64,000 nt of DNA, taken from Duncaniella dubosii (lineage in GTDB: Bacteria; Bacteroidota; Bacteroidia; Bacteroidales; Muribaculaceae). Of this stretch, positions 10,201 through 18,000 are shown in pieces; the first letter of the stretch is position 1; every line of letters begins with the position of its first letter. A program made the position numbers and the translations under genes. The DNA lies in the NCBI RefSeq assembly GCF_004803915.1, contig NZ_CP039396.1, positions 3,534,001-3,598,000 of the forward strand, in the 5' to 3' direction. The notes below the pieces were generated by a model that made no database searches, was not told the origin of the DNA, and worked only from the letters and a program-made list of their open reading frames with translations.

Positions 10201-11615
10201 TTTCAATGTATCGTAAAATGCACGGCGATTCCATTCCCCGCAAAGTCAGCTACACACTCTGGAGCAGTGAATTCATCGAGACCGAAGGCGCTACAATCGC
10301 ACAGGTGCTCTATATGCTTGGAGTCGAACCTGTCCGCGACCCGTTCGGTCGAGTGACCGACCTGCGCCTCATCCCCTCGGCCGAACTCGGGCGTCCGCGC
10401 ATCGACGTTGTGGTCCAGACGAGCGGACAGCTACGCGATCTCGCTGCCTCGCGTCTCTTCCTCATCAGCCGTGCGGTCAAGATGGCTGCCGAAGCTGCCG
10501 ACAAGGAATATCCCAACTACGTTGCAGAAGGCGTGGTTGAGTCAGAACGTCATCTTGTGGAGAAGGGCGTGACACCCAAAGAAGCCCGTGAACTTTCGAC
10601 AGCCCGAGTATTCGGCGGTGTCAACGGGAACTATGGCAGCGGCATTCAGGGAATGGTCGAAGCCGGTGACCGTTGGGAAAATGAATCGGAAATAGCCGAA
10701 ACCTATATCAACAATATGGGTGCTGTCTACGGCAGCGAGGAAGACTGGGAAAAAATGCACGACTATGCGTTTGAGGCCGCTCTCACACGCACAGATGTGG
10801 TGGTGCAGCCACGCCAGAGCAACACATGGGGAGCGCTCAGCCTCGACCATGTATATGAATTCATGGGAGGCATGAACCTTGCTGTCAAAAACGTGACCGG
10901 CAAAGACCCGGAAGCCTACCTGAGCGACTACCGCAACCGCAACAACGCACGCATGCAGGAAGTCAAGGAGGCAATAGGCATCGAAAGCCGCACCACTATC
11001 CTCAACCCGACATATATCAAAGAAAAGATGAAAGGCGGAGCAGGAGATGCCTCGGGATTTGCCGACATAATCCGCAACACCTACGGATGGAACGTCATGA
11101 AACCCGCCGCTATCGACGACGAGCTGTGGGATGACATCTATGACACATACGTGGCCGACAAACACGGCCTCGGCATCAAGGACTATTTCACATCGACCAA
11201 TCCCGCCGCCATCGAGGAAATGACAGCCGTCATGCTGGAGACCGTCCGCAAAGGGATGTGGGAAGCTTCACCCGAACAGGTCGAGGCTCTTGCCAACCTT
11301 CACACGGAGATAGTCAATGAATATGCTCCGTCATGCTCCGGTTTCGTATGCGACAATGCAAAGCTCCGCGATTTCATCGCTTCGAAAGTTTCGAAAGAGA
11401 CCGCAGGAAAATACAATCAGGCCATAGGGACTATCCGCGCCGAAGCCGTGGCCGGAAGCGACAACGACGGCATGGTGATGCAGAAAGAGGAACTCAACAA
11501 CACCGAGAAGACGACAAGCCGTATCAACGGCGTGATTGTCGGCATAGCCGTAGCGGTGGTGCTCGTAATTGTGGGAGTGCTTCTGCGACGCCGGAAAAAA
11601 CAACAGGCCGAGTGA
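7242..11615 (+). CDS. hmuS: HmuS, CobN/Mg-chelatase-like haem-processing protein
   Basis: The 1457-residue protein belongs to the CobN/BchH large chelatase-subunit family. The family landmark HFGAHGSLEF, followed by WPDRLVG and KRRSYAAIINYLTPP, lies at about residues 530-595. A basic N-terminus (MKNKRK) precedes one transmembrane segment (about 8-28), and a second segment near residues 1425-1447 is followed by RRRKK. This arrangement places the large catalytic region in the periplasm with both tails in the cytoplasm. HmuS of gut Bacteroides has been reported to remove iron from haem (de-chelation), leaving porphyrin; the chelatase family otherwise inserts Co or Mg. A low-complexity Met/Lys-rich stretch (about residues 790-890) is specific to this branch. 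Its stop overlaps the start of the next gene. Confidence 0.9.
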   Translation: MKNKRKVIIITSVCVLIVATGLLLWNIFASPTRIAFVNYQAISLGQISKANDNSFVTIKELPVEELDHTSDYDMVFVNGMGLRITDEQRQSLAAAADKGTPVLTTAATNPQNLIVSVDSVDQAFLKQYLNGGKNNYRNLLRYVRKYIDGKSLFTAEPGDPQTSVSSLLYYPSENDDLNFSSVSEYESFLKSKGRFNENAPAIILTGQMGVPDSLIAALEHAGNTVYPVNTIQLFIKNGHADSISPAAIINMAHGRMGDMVVNYLTANNIPLFSPLNVNRSYDEWMADKMGMNGGFLSQSVVTPEIDGAVRPFSLFAHYEGKDGLPYVAAIPGRLEEFVETVGNYISLQKSDNRDKKIAIFYFKGPGQNALVAEGMEVGPSLFNLLTRLKKEGYRVENLPSTAAELEQRINDYGKVFNQYALGAKDSFVKTHSQEVISKEDYDRWCNDAFSKEMRAEIDAVDGDFPGHGLKTDDGRLALARLQFGNVVLIPQTAAGLGDDEFKIVHGTEVAPPHNYVASYLWARYGFDADALIHFGAHGSLEFTPRKQVALGSHDWPDRLVGTMPHFYVYSTSNVGEAMMAKRRSYAAIINYLTPPFMESEVRGIYKNLSDAINDYNRLSGAEHPDENALRRASLLVKRYTVELGIHRELRMDSTLSQPYSSDDIVRIENFAEELANEKITGALYVMGIPYSDEHIRSTVYAMTVDPVAYSLYGLDKERGRTAIDYEKNRSQFARTYQAKARTLVSSLLASGRQEITDQYLCQIAGITQAELDSARTITATVNGSKDMLSRMMVMGAMMTPPAEQNLKLSDRQSTSGMKRMMARSGMSPEKAIEMAKKMGADEEAIKKMEAAMKRKQQTGQIENGGKGKALPGYASANSSGTHVKAHGMKRPEYSKKELDFANAVSEVERAVKNVGNYRSALTGSPEAELSSVVNALAGGYIAPTSGGDPVLNPDILPTGRNMFAVNAEVTPSAVAWEKGKSLTDNTISMYRKMHGDSIPRKVSYTLWSSEFIETEGATIAQVLYMLGVEPVRDPFGRVTDLRLIPSAELGRPRIDVVVQTSGQLRDLAASRLFLISRAVKMAAEAADKEYPNYVAEGVVESERHLVEKGVTPKEARELSTARVFGGVNGNYGSGIQGMVEAGDRWENESEIAETYINNMGAVYGSEEDWEKMHDYAFEAALTRTDVVVQPRQSNTWGALSLDHVYEFMGGMNLAVKNVTGKDPEAYLSDYRNRNNARMQEVKEAIGIESRTTILNPTYIKEKMKGGAGDASGFADIIRNTYGWNVMKPAAIDDELWDDIYDTYVADKHGLGIKDYFTSTNPAAIEEMTAVMLETVRKGMWEASPEQVEALANLHTEIVNEYAPSCSGFVCDNAKLRDFIASKVSKETAGKYNQAIGTIRAEAVAGSDNDGMVMQKEELNNTEKTTSRINGVIVGIAVAVVLVIVGVLLRRRKKQQAE

Positions 11616-12313
11616 TGGAAACAGTCGTTCTCATAATAATGCTTATGGTCAGTTTCAATTTCGCATTGAAACTGACCTATCACAATGCTGCCGGCCTGAT
11701 CGCCACCTGCATGCTTGCCGCTATATTCGCAGGGCTGGCATGGCCCTTTGCCGTCAGCCAGTCCAAAGCCCAGATAGCCGACTGGCTCAATGCCCCCGAC
11801 CTCATGCTCGACACCTCGGTCATCCTCACCGTCGATGTATTTTTCCAAGTCACATTCTGCGTGATGATGGCCAAGAAAATTGCCGGCGAAAAACTTTCGA
11901 AGGCGCAGGGAGCAATCTATACGGTGGCCTTTTGGTTTCCCGGACTGCTGATATTCCCGGTACTGTTTGCTTTGCTTGTAGAAATTATTTTCGCCTTCCC
12001 CGGCAATGATTTCTCCACTCTCGCGTGGGCTACAGGAGCCTTCGTGCTTGTCGCTGCTCCATCGCTCTCATATCTCATAAAATTCCTGCTGCCTGAAAGA
12101 GACCTCAGGCTTGAACTCATGTTTGTGGTCAATGCCATCACGGCTATCCTCGGAATAATCGCAACTGTAAACGGACGCACAGCCGTCAAAGGCACTAACA
12201 ATGTCGAATGGGATGCCCTCGCAGGCTTCCTGCTTATCATGGCTGCCGGCGCTGTGGCGGGAATACTGATCCACAAACGCTCAACCAGAAAAATAATCTC
12301 AAAAATACAATAA
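11615..12313 (+). CDS. hmuT: HmuT-type integral membrane protein
   Basis: This 232-residue protein is almost entirely hydrophobic, with about seven predicted transmembrane helices and a basic C-terminus (HKRSTRKIISKIQ). The ATG at 11615 overlaps the hmuS stop codon (TGATG), showing translational coupling; longer upstream openings in this frame lie inside hmuS and are not real. In hmuYRSTUV operons this position is held by a membrane protein of unknown mechanism, thought to work with the HmuU/HmuV pair in energising haem or porphyrin handling at the inner membrane. I recognise it by operon position and topology rather than by a catalytic motif. Confidence 0.75.
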   Translation: METVVLIIMLMVSFNFALKLTYHNAAGLIATCMLAAIFAGLAWPFAVSQSKAQIADWLNAPDLMLDTSVILTVDVFFQVTFCVMMAKKIAGEKLSKAQGAIYTVAFWFPGLLIFPVLFALLVEIIFAFPGNDFSTLAWATGAFVLVAAPSLSYLIKFLLPERDLRLELMFVVNAITAILGIIATVNGRTAVKGTNNVEWDALAGFLLIMAAGAVAGILIHKRSTRKIISKIQ

Positions 12314-12338
12314 ACTTTATCACACGAAACATACTGCA

Positions 12339-12950
12339 ATGAACATAATTTCCAACATTCTCTACTGGATTTCAACAGGGCTGCTCGTCCCGGTAATCGT
12401 ACTCCTCATATTTTTCTTCATCCGCGCAATAATCCTCATCGGGACATTCTTCGGCCAGTATCTGCAGGTCAAGAAGCACTCGGAGTCATTCTATGCGCGC
12501 ATCGTAAAACTCACACCGGCCACCCTCGACTCTTTCAGCGAAGCGCTCCCGGAGAAATCCGACACAGTCGTGACTGCTTACGCCAAGAAAATCATTGCCA
12601 GCCACGACAACCACGCACGCATCGACCTGCTGCTCTCGGAGTATGAGATCGAGGCCGACAAGGAACTGTCGACTTCAAAAGTGCTCACAAAGATGGGTCC
12701 GATTCTCGGATTGATGGGCACTCTTATCCCAATGGGACCTGCTCTTGTCGGACTGGCCACAGGCGACATCGCGTCGATGGCCTACAATATGCAGGTGGCT
12801 TTTGCAACGACTGTTGTCGGGCTCGTTGTCAGTGCGATCGGCTTCCTGACACAGCAGGTCAAGGAACGTTGGGCCGTAAAAAATATCACCATGCTTGAAT
12901 ATCTCGCCGAAGTGGTGAAATTGTCAGACTCTAAAACCGATAACCAATGA
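12339..12950 (+). CDS. hmuU: HmuU, MotA/TolQ/ExbB-type proton channel subunit
   Basis: The 203-residue protein has one N-terminal membrane helix (about 8-37), a cytoplasmic helical region, and two closely spaced helices near the C-terminus (about 117-140 and 150-172). The segment GPILGLMGTLIPMGPAL is the MotA/TolQ/ExbB signature. Such proteins form pentameric proton channels that convert proton-motive force into work on a partner with one membrane helix, here the downstream HmuV. It therefore probably energises HmuR or HmuS activity. It follows hmuT after 25 nt and overlaps hmuV by 4 nt (ATGA). Confidence 0.85.
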   Translation: MNIISNILYWISTGLLVPVIVLLIFFFIRAIILIGTFFGQYLQVKKHSESFYARIVKLTPATLDSFSEALPEKSDTVVTAYAKKIIASHDNHARIDLLLSEYEIEADKELSTSKVLTKMGPILGLMGTLIPMGPALVGLATGDIASMAYNMQVAFATTVVGLVVSAIGFLTQQVKERWAVKNITMLEYLAEVVKLSDSKTDNQ

Positions 12951-13273
12951 GACGCCGCCGACTTCTGACCCGCGCTGAAGACAGCGACCCTATGAGCGTT
13001 GTCAGCAACCTCTTTGATGTGGCAATGGTGTTTGCGGTCGCGCTAATGGTCGCACTCGTAAGCCGATACAATATGACCGAGATGTTCTCGCAGGAGGATT
13101 TCACTATGGTCAAGAATCCCGGAAAGGAAAATATGGAGATCATCACCAAGGAAGGCGAGAAAATCAACCGCTACACGCCCTCCGACAACAATGATTCGTC
13201 AGGGAACAAGGGCAAACGCGTAGGAACTGCCTACGAACTCGAAAACGGAGACATAATCTACGTGCCCGAGTAA
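12947..13273 (+). CDS. hmuV: HmuV, DUF2149 ExbD-like partner
   Basis: This 108-residue protein has a short basic cytoplasmic tail (MRRRRLLTRAED), one membrane helix (about 20-42) with an Asp at its start, and a small periplasmic domain ending GDIIYVPE. The layout equals ExbD/TolR, and the DUF2149 family is the usual last gene of hmu operons. The ATG overlaps the hmuU stop by 4 nt, so the two are coupled and probably form one complex. The operon ends here at a hairpin terminator (13301-13343). Confidence 0.82.
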   Translation: MRRRRLLTRAEDSDPMSVVSNLFDVAMVFAVALMVALVSRYNMTEMFSQEDFTMVKNPGKENMEIITKEGEKINRYTPSDNNDSSGNKGKRVGTAYELENGDIIYVPE

Positions 13274-13300
13274 CAGACACGACAGAAATGTGATAGCCAA

Positions 13301-13343
13301 CGAGGGTGTATCAAATCCGAATGATGAATTTGATACACCCTCG
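13301..13343. terminator. Hairpin terminator at end of hmu operon
   Basis: Arms 13301-13316 and 13328-13343 are a perfect 16-bp inverted repeat with an 11-nt loop. It lies between hmuV (plus) and the helicase gene (minus), which converge, so it probably serves both. Confidence 0.8.
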
Positions 13344-13395
13344 AAATATCTTGCCTAAACTTAAAATTTGTCTGACTCTTAAATAAATGAATTAT

Positions 13396-16005
13396 CTACT
13401 CTTGGGTGAGTTTATTTAATCGCATTACGATTGATGTTTGACTTCTTCCCATTTTTGCTGCAATATATTTCACACTCTTGCCTTCACTATACAGTTTTAA
13501 TAGAAATTGGTCTGCCTTCATTGTCCATCTTTTATTTGCGTTAGGATGTTTTATATAATTTACCTCTGAAACCTTTTCCGGATGTAAAAACTCTTCTACA
13601 AACACAGATGGAAAATTCCTGTTATACAATATGATAGTCTTAATTTTTGCCCTTGTTATAGCGACATAAAACAATCTCCGTTCTTCTCCATACGGAAATT
13701 GATCACTCTTAGTCAGAACATGATTAAGTACAGGGTCATCACTTACAAGAGAGGGAAAGCCATAAATATCCTTATTACATTGCAGAAGTATCACATAATC
13801 TGCTTCAAGACCTTTTGATTTATGGACTGTCAAGAATTCTATTTTTCGTCCTCCTATTATATAATAAAATTTACTACCTTCTTTTATTCCTTGATACACA
13901 AAAGATATATAATAATCATCAAACGAATATCGGCCTAATAGAAATATTGATTTATCCAACGGAATAGAAGATATCAGTTCTTCTATCGTTTTACAATAAT
14001 CACGTCTATCATAAGGATAAAATTCCAATTCTGTTTTCATATCATAGCATGATGAATGTATATCCTTTTTTATTTGTGCGTTATTGCGTTGAATAAAAAG
14101 AGATGACAGAGAAACCAAAGGCTCTCCAAACCTATATGTGGTCTCAATTTTGTTTATTTCTGTCGGTCCAAAATATTTATGAAATTGATTAAAAAGAGCC
14201 ATATCACTTCCCGAAAAACGATATATAGATTGCCAATCATCCCCTACACAATACAACTTTGCAGGATGCTTCCCTTCTCTCAATACTTTCAAGAAATTGT
14301 AACGGTCAACTGATATATCTTGAAACTCATCTACAAGGATATAATCATATTCAATTGGATGTGAAGTGCGACATATTTCTGTAGCTTGAATAATTGCATC
14401 TGTAAAATCAATCTTATTGCTATCTTTTAATATCTTGATATAACGTTCATAGACAGGTTGAAATATATTCTCTATAATAAATACACTTCGTTCATCAGAG
14501 TCATGTTTTGCTTGCTCTAAAACCTCTCTAACTGTTTTGCAACTTGATTTTACTAATGTCACGAAAGTAACGATAAGACGTATAAATGCTTTTTCTTGTT
14601 TGCTACCTTTAGGCAACACCATATTATATAATTCTTTATCGTTCTTTTCTTGAATTGGCACACCTGCATCCTCTAATATTTTTTTGATCTTATACTTTAT
14701 ATCTGAACAACGAAAATCCGCGCTTGATGTTACCAATAGTTGTGTGCCAAATTTTTTGTGAGCAGCTTTCTTCCATGTTATGCCATCATTATATTTTTGA
14801 TTAGCTTCTTCATACGTTATATTTTTATCTTTCGCAAACCAAAGAGGCACCAGACTATGTTCATCAACACCAAAATGCTCCAAATAGATTCGTTTGGCTA
14901 CTCCTGCCTGCTCAAAATATATTGAGAAATCAGGACAATACTGCGAGTGCATTTCATCTGCCAATGGATGTTCGTATGGCTCTTCATATCTGAAGTTTAC
15001 TCCAAGAGATGATAACGCAAAACATATCTTCTGCTCTTGTTCACTTCTTACATATATTGCCTTACCATCCATATCAGGCAACATCGCTTTTAATTTTACA
15101 CCTTTTTGTTCTGATAGTTTTTCTCGTATTTCATTCTTGCGTTGTTCCCAGTCAGATTCATTAATTTGATGATAAATAAAGTATTCCACCACACTTCTAT
15201 TAAAATTATCATCCTTTAATAGTAGTGTGTGATAAATATCTATGAATAGGACATCTGTATTATCGCATATCGATGGTTTAACGCCTGTTTCTTTTCCGAT
15301 AATATCAATGGCCAACTTATGAAATGTATAACCATTCAAACCTTGCGTAGCTATTCTCTCCGTAAGTTCAGCAGCAGCTTTATTCGTATAACTAATTAAT
15401 AATATTCTATGCGGTGCAACGCCTTTTACTTCTGTTAGATACTTGACTTTGCCAACAATAGTAGAAGTTTTTCCACTTCCTGCACTACTAATCACTAAAC
15501 AATTATTTTCCTCTGATACAATTGAGCGTCTTTGCTGCTTATCCAACGGATACTTCAAACAATGGTCAAAAAAGTCCTTATGTGTGTCAAGTAAAGAATC
15601 TATTATTGTATTATTATGATGTCTTATGAGCTTTTTAATATTACCAAAGTCATGAATTAGATTTGTGATTGTTGCTGATGGTGTAATATTAAAGGTTTTG
15701 AGTGTTTTAGCGAGTGAATATGCCTCTTTAAAATGTGATACATAATGATTTATGAAATCATCTTCTTCTGTTGCCGATACTATCTTACCATTAAAAGAAT
15801 TATTTAAATATGTTTGAATATCAACAAATACAGCATCATTACGTTTAGATAATCTCTCTTTAGCTTCCTCATAGCTGGATTTTTCACTATAAGAGGATAT
15901 GCAATTAAATTTTTCTGATAATTTTTTAGATTTATTTTTTAGGTATATTCGTATTATAGCGATAACCACAATACTAATCAAAACTACGAATGGAATTAAC
16001 TGCAT
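13396..16005 (-). CDS. Membrane-anchored SF1 (HelD/helicase IV-like) helicase with PD-(D/E)XK-like insertion and C-terminal HTH
   Basis: From the ATG at 16005 the product is 869 residues; a TTG 33 nt upstream is the only alternative start. Residues about 1-23 form a membrane helix. SF1A helicase motifs follow: Q motif (LDKQQR), Walker A GSGKT (176-180), Walker B DEFQD (559-563), GDDWQSIYRFSG (588-599), TYRF, VHKSKG and EERRLFYVAITRAK. Between the helicase motifs, residues about 325-425 hold QEQKIC, PDF (D359), IYLEHFG (E376) and WKK, the pattern of a PD-(D/E)XK nuclease fold inserted in some UvrD-like proteins. The last 40 residues resemble a Myb/HTH DNA-binding module. The best match in memory is E. 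coli helicase IV. The gene is visibly AT-rich compared with its neighbours, suggesting horizontal acquisition; DNA repair or anti-phage defence are both possible. Confidence 0.85.
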   Translation of the reverse strand: MQLIPFVVLISIVVIAIIRIYLKNKSKKLSEKFNCISSYSEKSSYEEAKERLSKRNDAVFVDIQTYLNNSFNGKIVSATEEDDFINHYVSHFKEAYSLAKTLKTFNITPSATITNLIHDFGNIKKLIRHHNNTIIDSLLDTHKDFFDHCLKYPLDKQQRRSIVSEENNCLVISSAGSGKTSTIVGKVKYLTEVKGVAPHRILLISYTNKAAAELTERIATQGLNGYTFHKLAIDIIGKETGVKPSICDNTDVLFIDIYHTLLLKDDNFNRSVVEYFIYHQINESDWEQRKNEIREKLSEQKGVKLKAMLPDMDGKAIYVRSEQEQKICFALSSLGVNFRYEEPYEHPLADEMHSQYCPDFSIYFEQAGVAKRIYLEHFGVDEHSLVPLWFAKDKNITYEEANQKYNDGITWKKAAHKKFGTQLLVTSSADFRCSDIKYKIKKILEDAGVPIQEKNDKELYNMVLPKGSKQEKAFIRLIVTFVTLVKSSCKTVREVLEQAKHDSDERSVFIIENIFQPVYERYIKILKDSNKIDFTDAIIQATEICRTSHPIEYDYILVDEFQDISVDRYNFLKVLREGKHPAKLYCVGDDWQSIYRFSGSDMALFNQFHKYFGPTEINKIETTYRFGEPLVSLSSLFIQRNNAQIKKDIHSSCYDMKTELEFYPYDRRDYCKTIEELISSIPLDKSIFLLGRYSFDDYYISFVYQGIKEGSKFYYIIGGRKIEFLTVHKSKGLEADYVILLQCNKDIYGFPSLVSDDPVLNHVLTKSDQFPYGEERRLFYVAITRAKIKTIILYNRNFPSVFVEEFLHPEKVSEVNYIKHPNANKRWTMKADQFLLKLYSEGKSVKYIAAKMGRSQTSIVMRLNKLTQE

Positions 16006-16386
16006 ATCCGAGATTAAATAGCTATTTAATTTTTCCAACCATCTATAATAATCACTCTTACCACTCCATATAGGTTTATCCTATAGTAATAAATGGAATA
16101 AAGCAGAAATGTCTGAATCCGGCTGCTGAACGTTTTTTATCACTTGGCAAAGCCGGTAATCCGGCTGCAAATTTAACCAAAATATCTGAGGACAAGGCCA
16201 TAATCGTCAAAAATAATAACTTTTGCTATCAAAGGACAAAAAATTATGTTTCTGAAAAATTTTTCGACTGCGGGAGATTCATTGATTTTTTTATGTCGGT
16301 TCCGTCTGTTTCCGTCATTATTTTATACAGCTTGACAGAAAAGGGCCGGAAAGGTGCGATAATGCAAAAGCTGCAAAAAAATTCCC

Positions 16387-16418
16387 GTTGAGATTTTTCA
16401 AAAAAATTCGTAACTTTG
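16387..16418 (+). promoter_or_regulatory. Promoter, probably of a former efflux operon
   Basis: TTG at 16387-16389 and TAACTTTG at 16411-16418 are separated by about 21 nt, a strong match to the Bacteroidota consensus. Right after it, CGGTC (16425-16429) and GACCG (16435-16439) form a palindrome at the expected transcript start, suitable as an operator. The only genes downstream are fragments. Confidence 0.7.
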
Positions 16419-16445
16419 CACCCACGGTCACAAAGACCGCCGTCT

Positions 16446-16532
16446 ATGAACAAAACTCCACATTTTACCGGCGAGAAGCCGGCCGCAGTCAGAAATTACG
16501 CGTACAAAGAGAGTTGGAAGAGTACGCAATAA
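16446..16532 (+). CDS. Possible 28-residue small or leader ORF
   Basis: ATG at 16446 begins an open frame of 28 codons ending in TAA at 16532. It starts 27 nt after the -7 box, so it would be the first frame on the transcript. The peptide is basic and not hydrophobic, and I do not recognise it. It could be a leader peptide or chance. An 11-bp hairpin follows it at 16546-16584. Confidence 0.25.
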   Translation: MNKTPHFTGEKPAAVRNYAYKESWKSTQ

Positions 16533-16545
16533 TCTGCATCATGTA

Positions 16546-16584
16546 GTGGCCTGACCCCACGTAGCTATCTCAAGGTCAGGTCAC
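16546..16584 (+). other. Hairpin in 5' leader
   Basis: GTGGCCTGACC (16546-16556) pairs with GGTCAGGTCAC (16574-16584) with one G-U pair and a 17-nt loop. It lies between the small ORF and the TolC-like fragment. No T tract follows, so an RNA leader structure is more likely than a terminator. Confidence 0.4.
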
Positions 16585-16661
16585 ATGTCTTCGTCTATCC
16601 CATATCGGCCGCAAGACTCCAATCAAAATCACACATATATTTTTCATCACCAATCCACCTT

Positions 16662-17070
16662 ATGAACAATTCCAGATTGCTCACAGGGTTGCTCCTTGCA
16701 ACCTTGGCGGGCGGTGGACTGTGTGTCAAGGGCAGTCAGCCTCAGTGGTCACTCTCGATGAGTTATTCACTGTGGCCGAAACCAACAGCACAAGAACGCA
16801 TCACTGCTTTCATCGGCGATAACCGACACCAATACGGCCATAGACTGTGAGGTCTACGGAATGGTGCAGCGTCACGCTCTTGTCGTGTCAATGAAGGAAA
16901 TCTACGGCTGGCTTCTCATAGTAGCGCTTGTGACGCTACTCGTCATAATCGTCAGCTACAACCGTGTGCGCCCCTCGGCCTTCTTCCCGAAATGGAGCAC
17001 CATCAGGAAGATTTTCCGCCACAATGTAAGAATGCTTGAGAAAACCGACGGTCAGACATCCATCTCATAG
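16662..17070 (+). pseudogene. Efflux operon remnant: TolC-like N-terminus joined to MFS transporter C-terminus
   Basis: From the ATG at 16662 a signal-peptide-like start is read (LLTGLLLATLAGGG). After one frame change near 16740 it continues as VTLDELFTVAETNS, the typical first helix of TolC-family outer-membrane proteins. A further frame change leads at about 16805 into TDTNTAIDCEVYGMVQR, then KEIYGWLLIVALVTLLVIIV and a basic tail ending at 17070, which resembles the last helix and tail of a DHA2/EmrB-type MFS transporter. Bacteroidota encode such pumps as tolC, hlyD/emrA and MFS in a row. The simplest reading is an internal deletion that removed most of tolC, all of hlyD and most of the MFS gene. 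Assignment rests on motif memory and is moderate. Confidence 0.5.
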
Positions 17071-17992
17071 ATGTCGTAGACCACCGAGCGACCGCCGAAC
17101 TCCTCTTTGTGATGAATCATCCCTTCGTTGAGATAACGTCCGGCGTCCTCATTTGAAATTCCGAAATCGAAATAATTGTTTCCGGGAAGGATATGGAGTA
17201 TCAGGTCATGATAAATGACATCGGTAGCATACATATCCTTCCCTTTTTGCGTACATGCGGCATATTGGAGATGAATCACGCCACGGTCAAGGTATATGAC
17301 CGCTCCGCCGAGCACTTCGCCGGCCGGATCTGTAGCGATGTAAAACCTGATGTTTTCAGGGAAACGGCTTTTCAGATAGTTAAGCTCGGCAGCTGTGTGT
17401 ACAGGACGGGTGTTGTGGCGTAGCCTGCGATCCTCGATGACTATATCCCAGAACTCATCCGACGTGTCAGTCTCGCTTACACGTATGTCCCACTTGCGAC
17501 GGCGCTTTTCGGCTCTTTTCCCAAGACGCGACGACGGAATCGGGTCGCGCAGGTTTATCGCGGTCGAAAGATTGCGGATGCTGAGGCGCGCATTGTTTCT
17601 GAACAGCGCATAAAGGTCCTCTTCCGCACCCTGACGGTGATAGATATGGGGATAGCCTTGTAGACGAGTTTTCTGATGTCTTCCTCGCGCAATCTCTCCC
17701 TCAGCAGACCAAACATCTCAAGAGGATCAACAGCCGAAGTGCGGACACTCATCACAAGACCGCCATAAGTCAGCCCCGCATGACTTGAAAGCACATTGCC
17801 TTCACGCAGTGTGGCCGGAAGAAGAGCGGCGACAGAGCCGTTGTCGTCAAGAAAAAGATAGGAATGATCGGGGAAACGGTCGGCATGATATTCCATGTAG
17901 TCACGTTTCAGCAGGAACGTGCCGTTTTTAGACATCTCCACAAAGTCATCCCACACCCCTTTCATCTCAGGGCTATATCTTACAATTTTCAT
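17052..17992 (-). pseudogene. GNAT/FemAB-like acetyltransferase with single-base frameshift
   Basis: Two minus-strand pieces make one protein of about 312 residues: 17992 down to about 17651 (MKIVRYSPEMKGVWDDF...) and the remainder to the stop at 17052 (ending VVYDIYEMDV). The break is at the run of four G on the plus strand (17648-17651); adding one base there restores RKLVYKAIPHIYHRQG and an open frame through the second half, which has the GNAT-like segment VLGGAVIYLDRGVIHLQYAA. Such genes lie in Bacteroidales polysaccharide or envelope loci, and the exact substrate is unknown. A second GNAT-type gene lies at 29318-30391. Either a recent inactivating mutation or a homopolymer sequencing error explains the break. 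Confidence 0.7.
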
Positions 17993-18000
17993 TTCTCTCG

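Larger units (their letters stand above)
16006..16661. other. Gene-poor stretch upstream of efflux-operon remnant
   Basis: This stretch has no convincing long gene. The first 380 bases are AT-rich continuation of the helicase island and contain a repeated ATCCGGCTGC (near 16117 and 16162). From 16387 it holds a good plus-strand promoter, a small palindrome, a 28-codon open frame and an 11-bp hairpin, described separately. An open frame on the minus strand (16244-16453) runs through the promoter and looks spurious. Confidence 0.6.

Noticed and set aside
10542..11165. Minus-strand open frame of about 207 codons inside hmuS
   Set aside because: Shadow of the hmuS frame; no start context, promoter or domain.
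11333..11614. Upstream extension of the hmuT frame inside hmuS
   Set aside because: The ATG at 11615 overlapping the hmuS stop gives a membrane protein from its first residue, whereas the extension is a shadow of hmuS.
16244..16453. Minus-strand open frame of about 69 codons in the gene-poor stretch
   Set aside because: It runs through the strong plus-strand promoter and its residue content shows no protein-like pattern.
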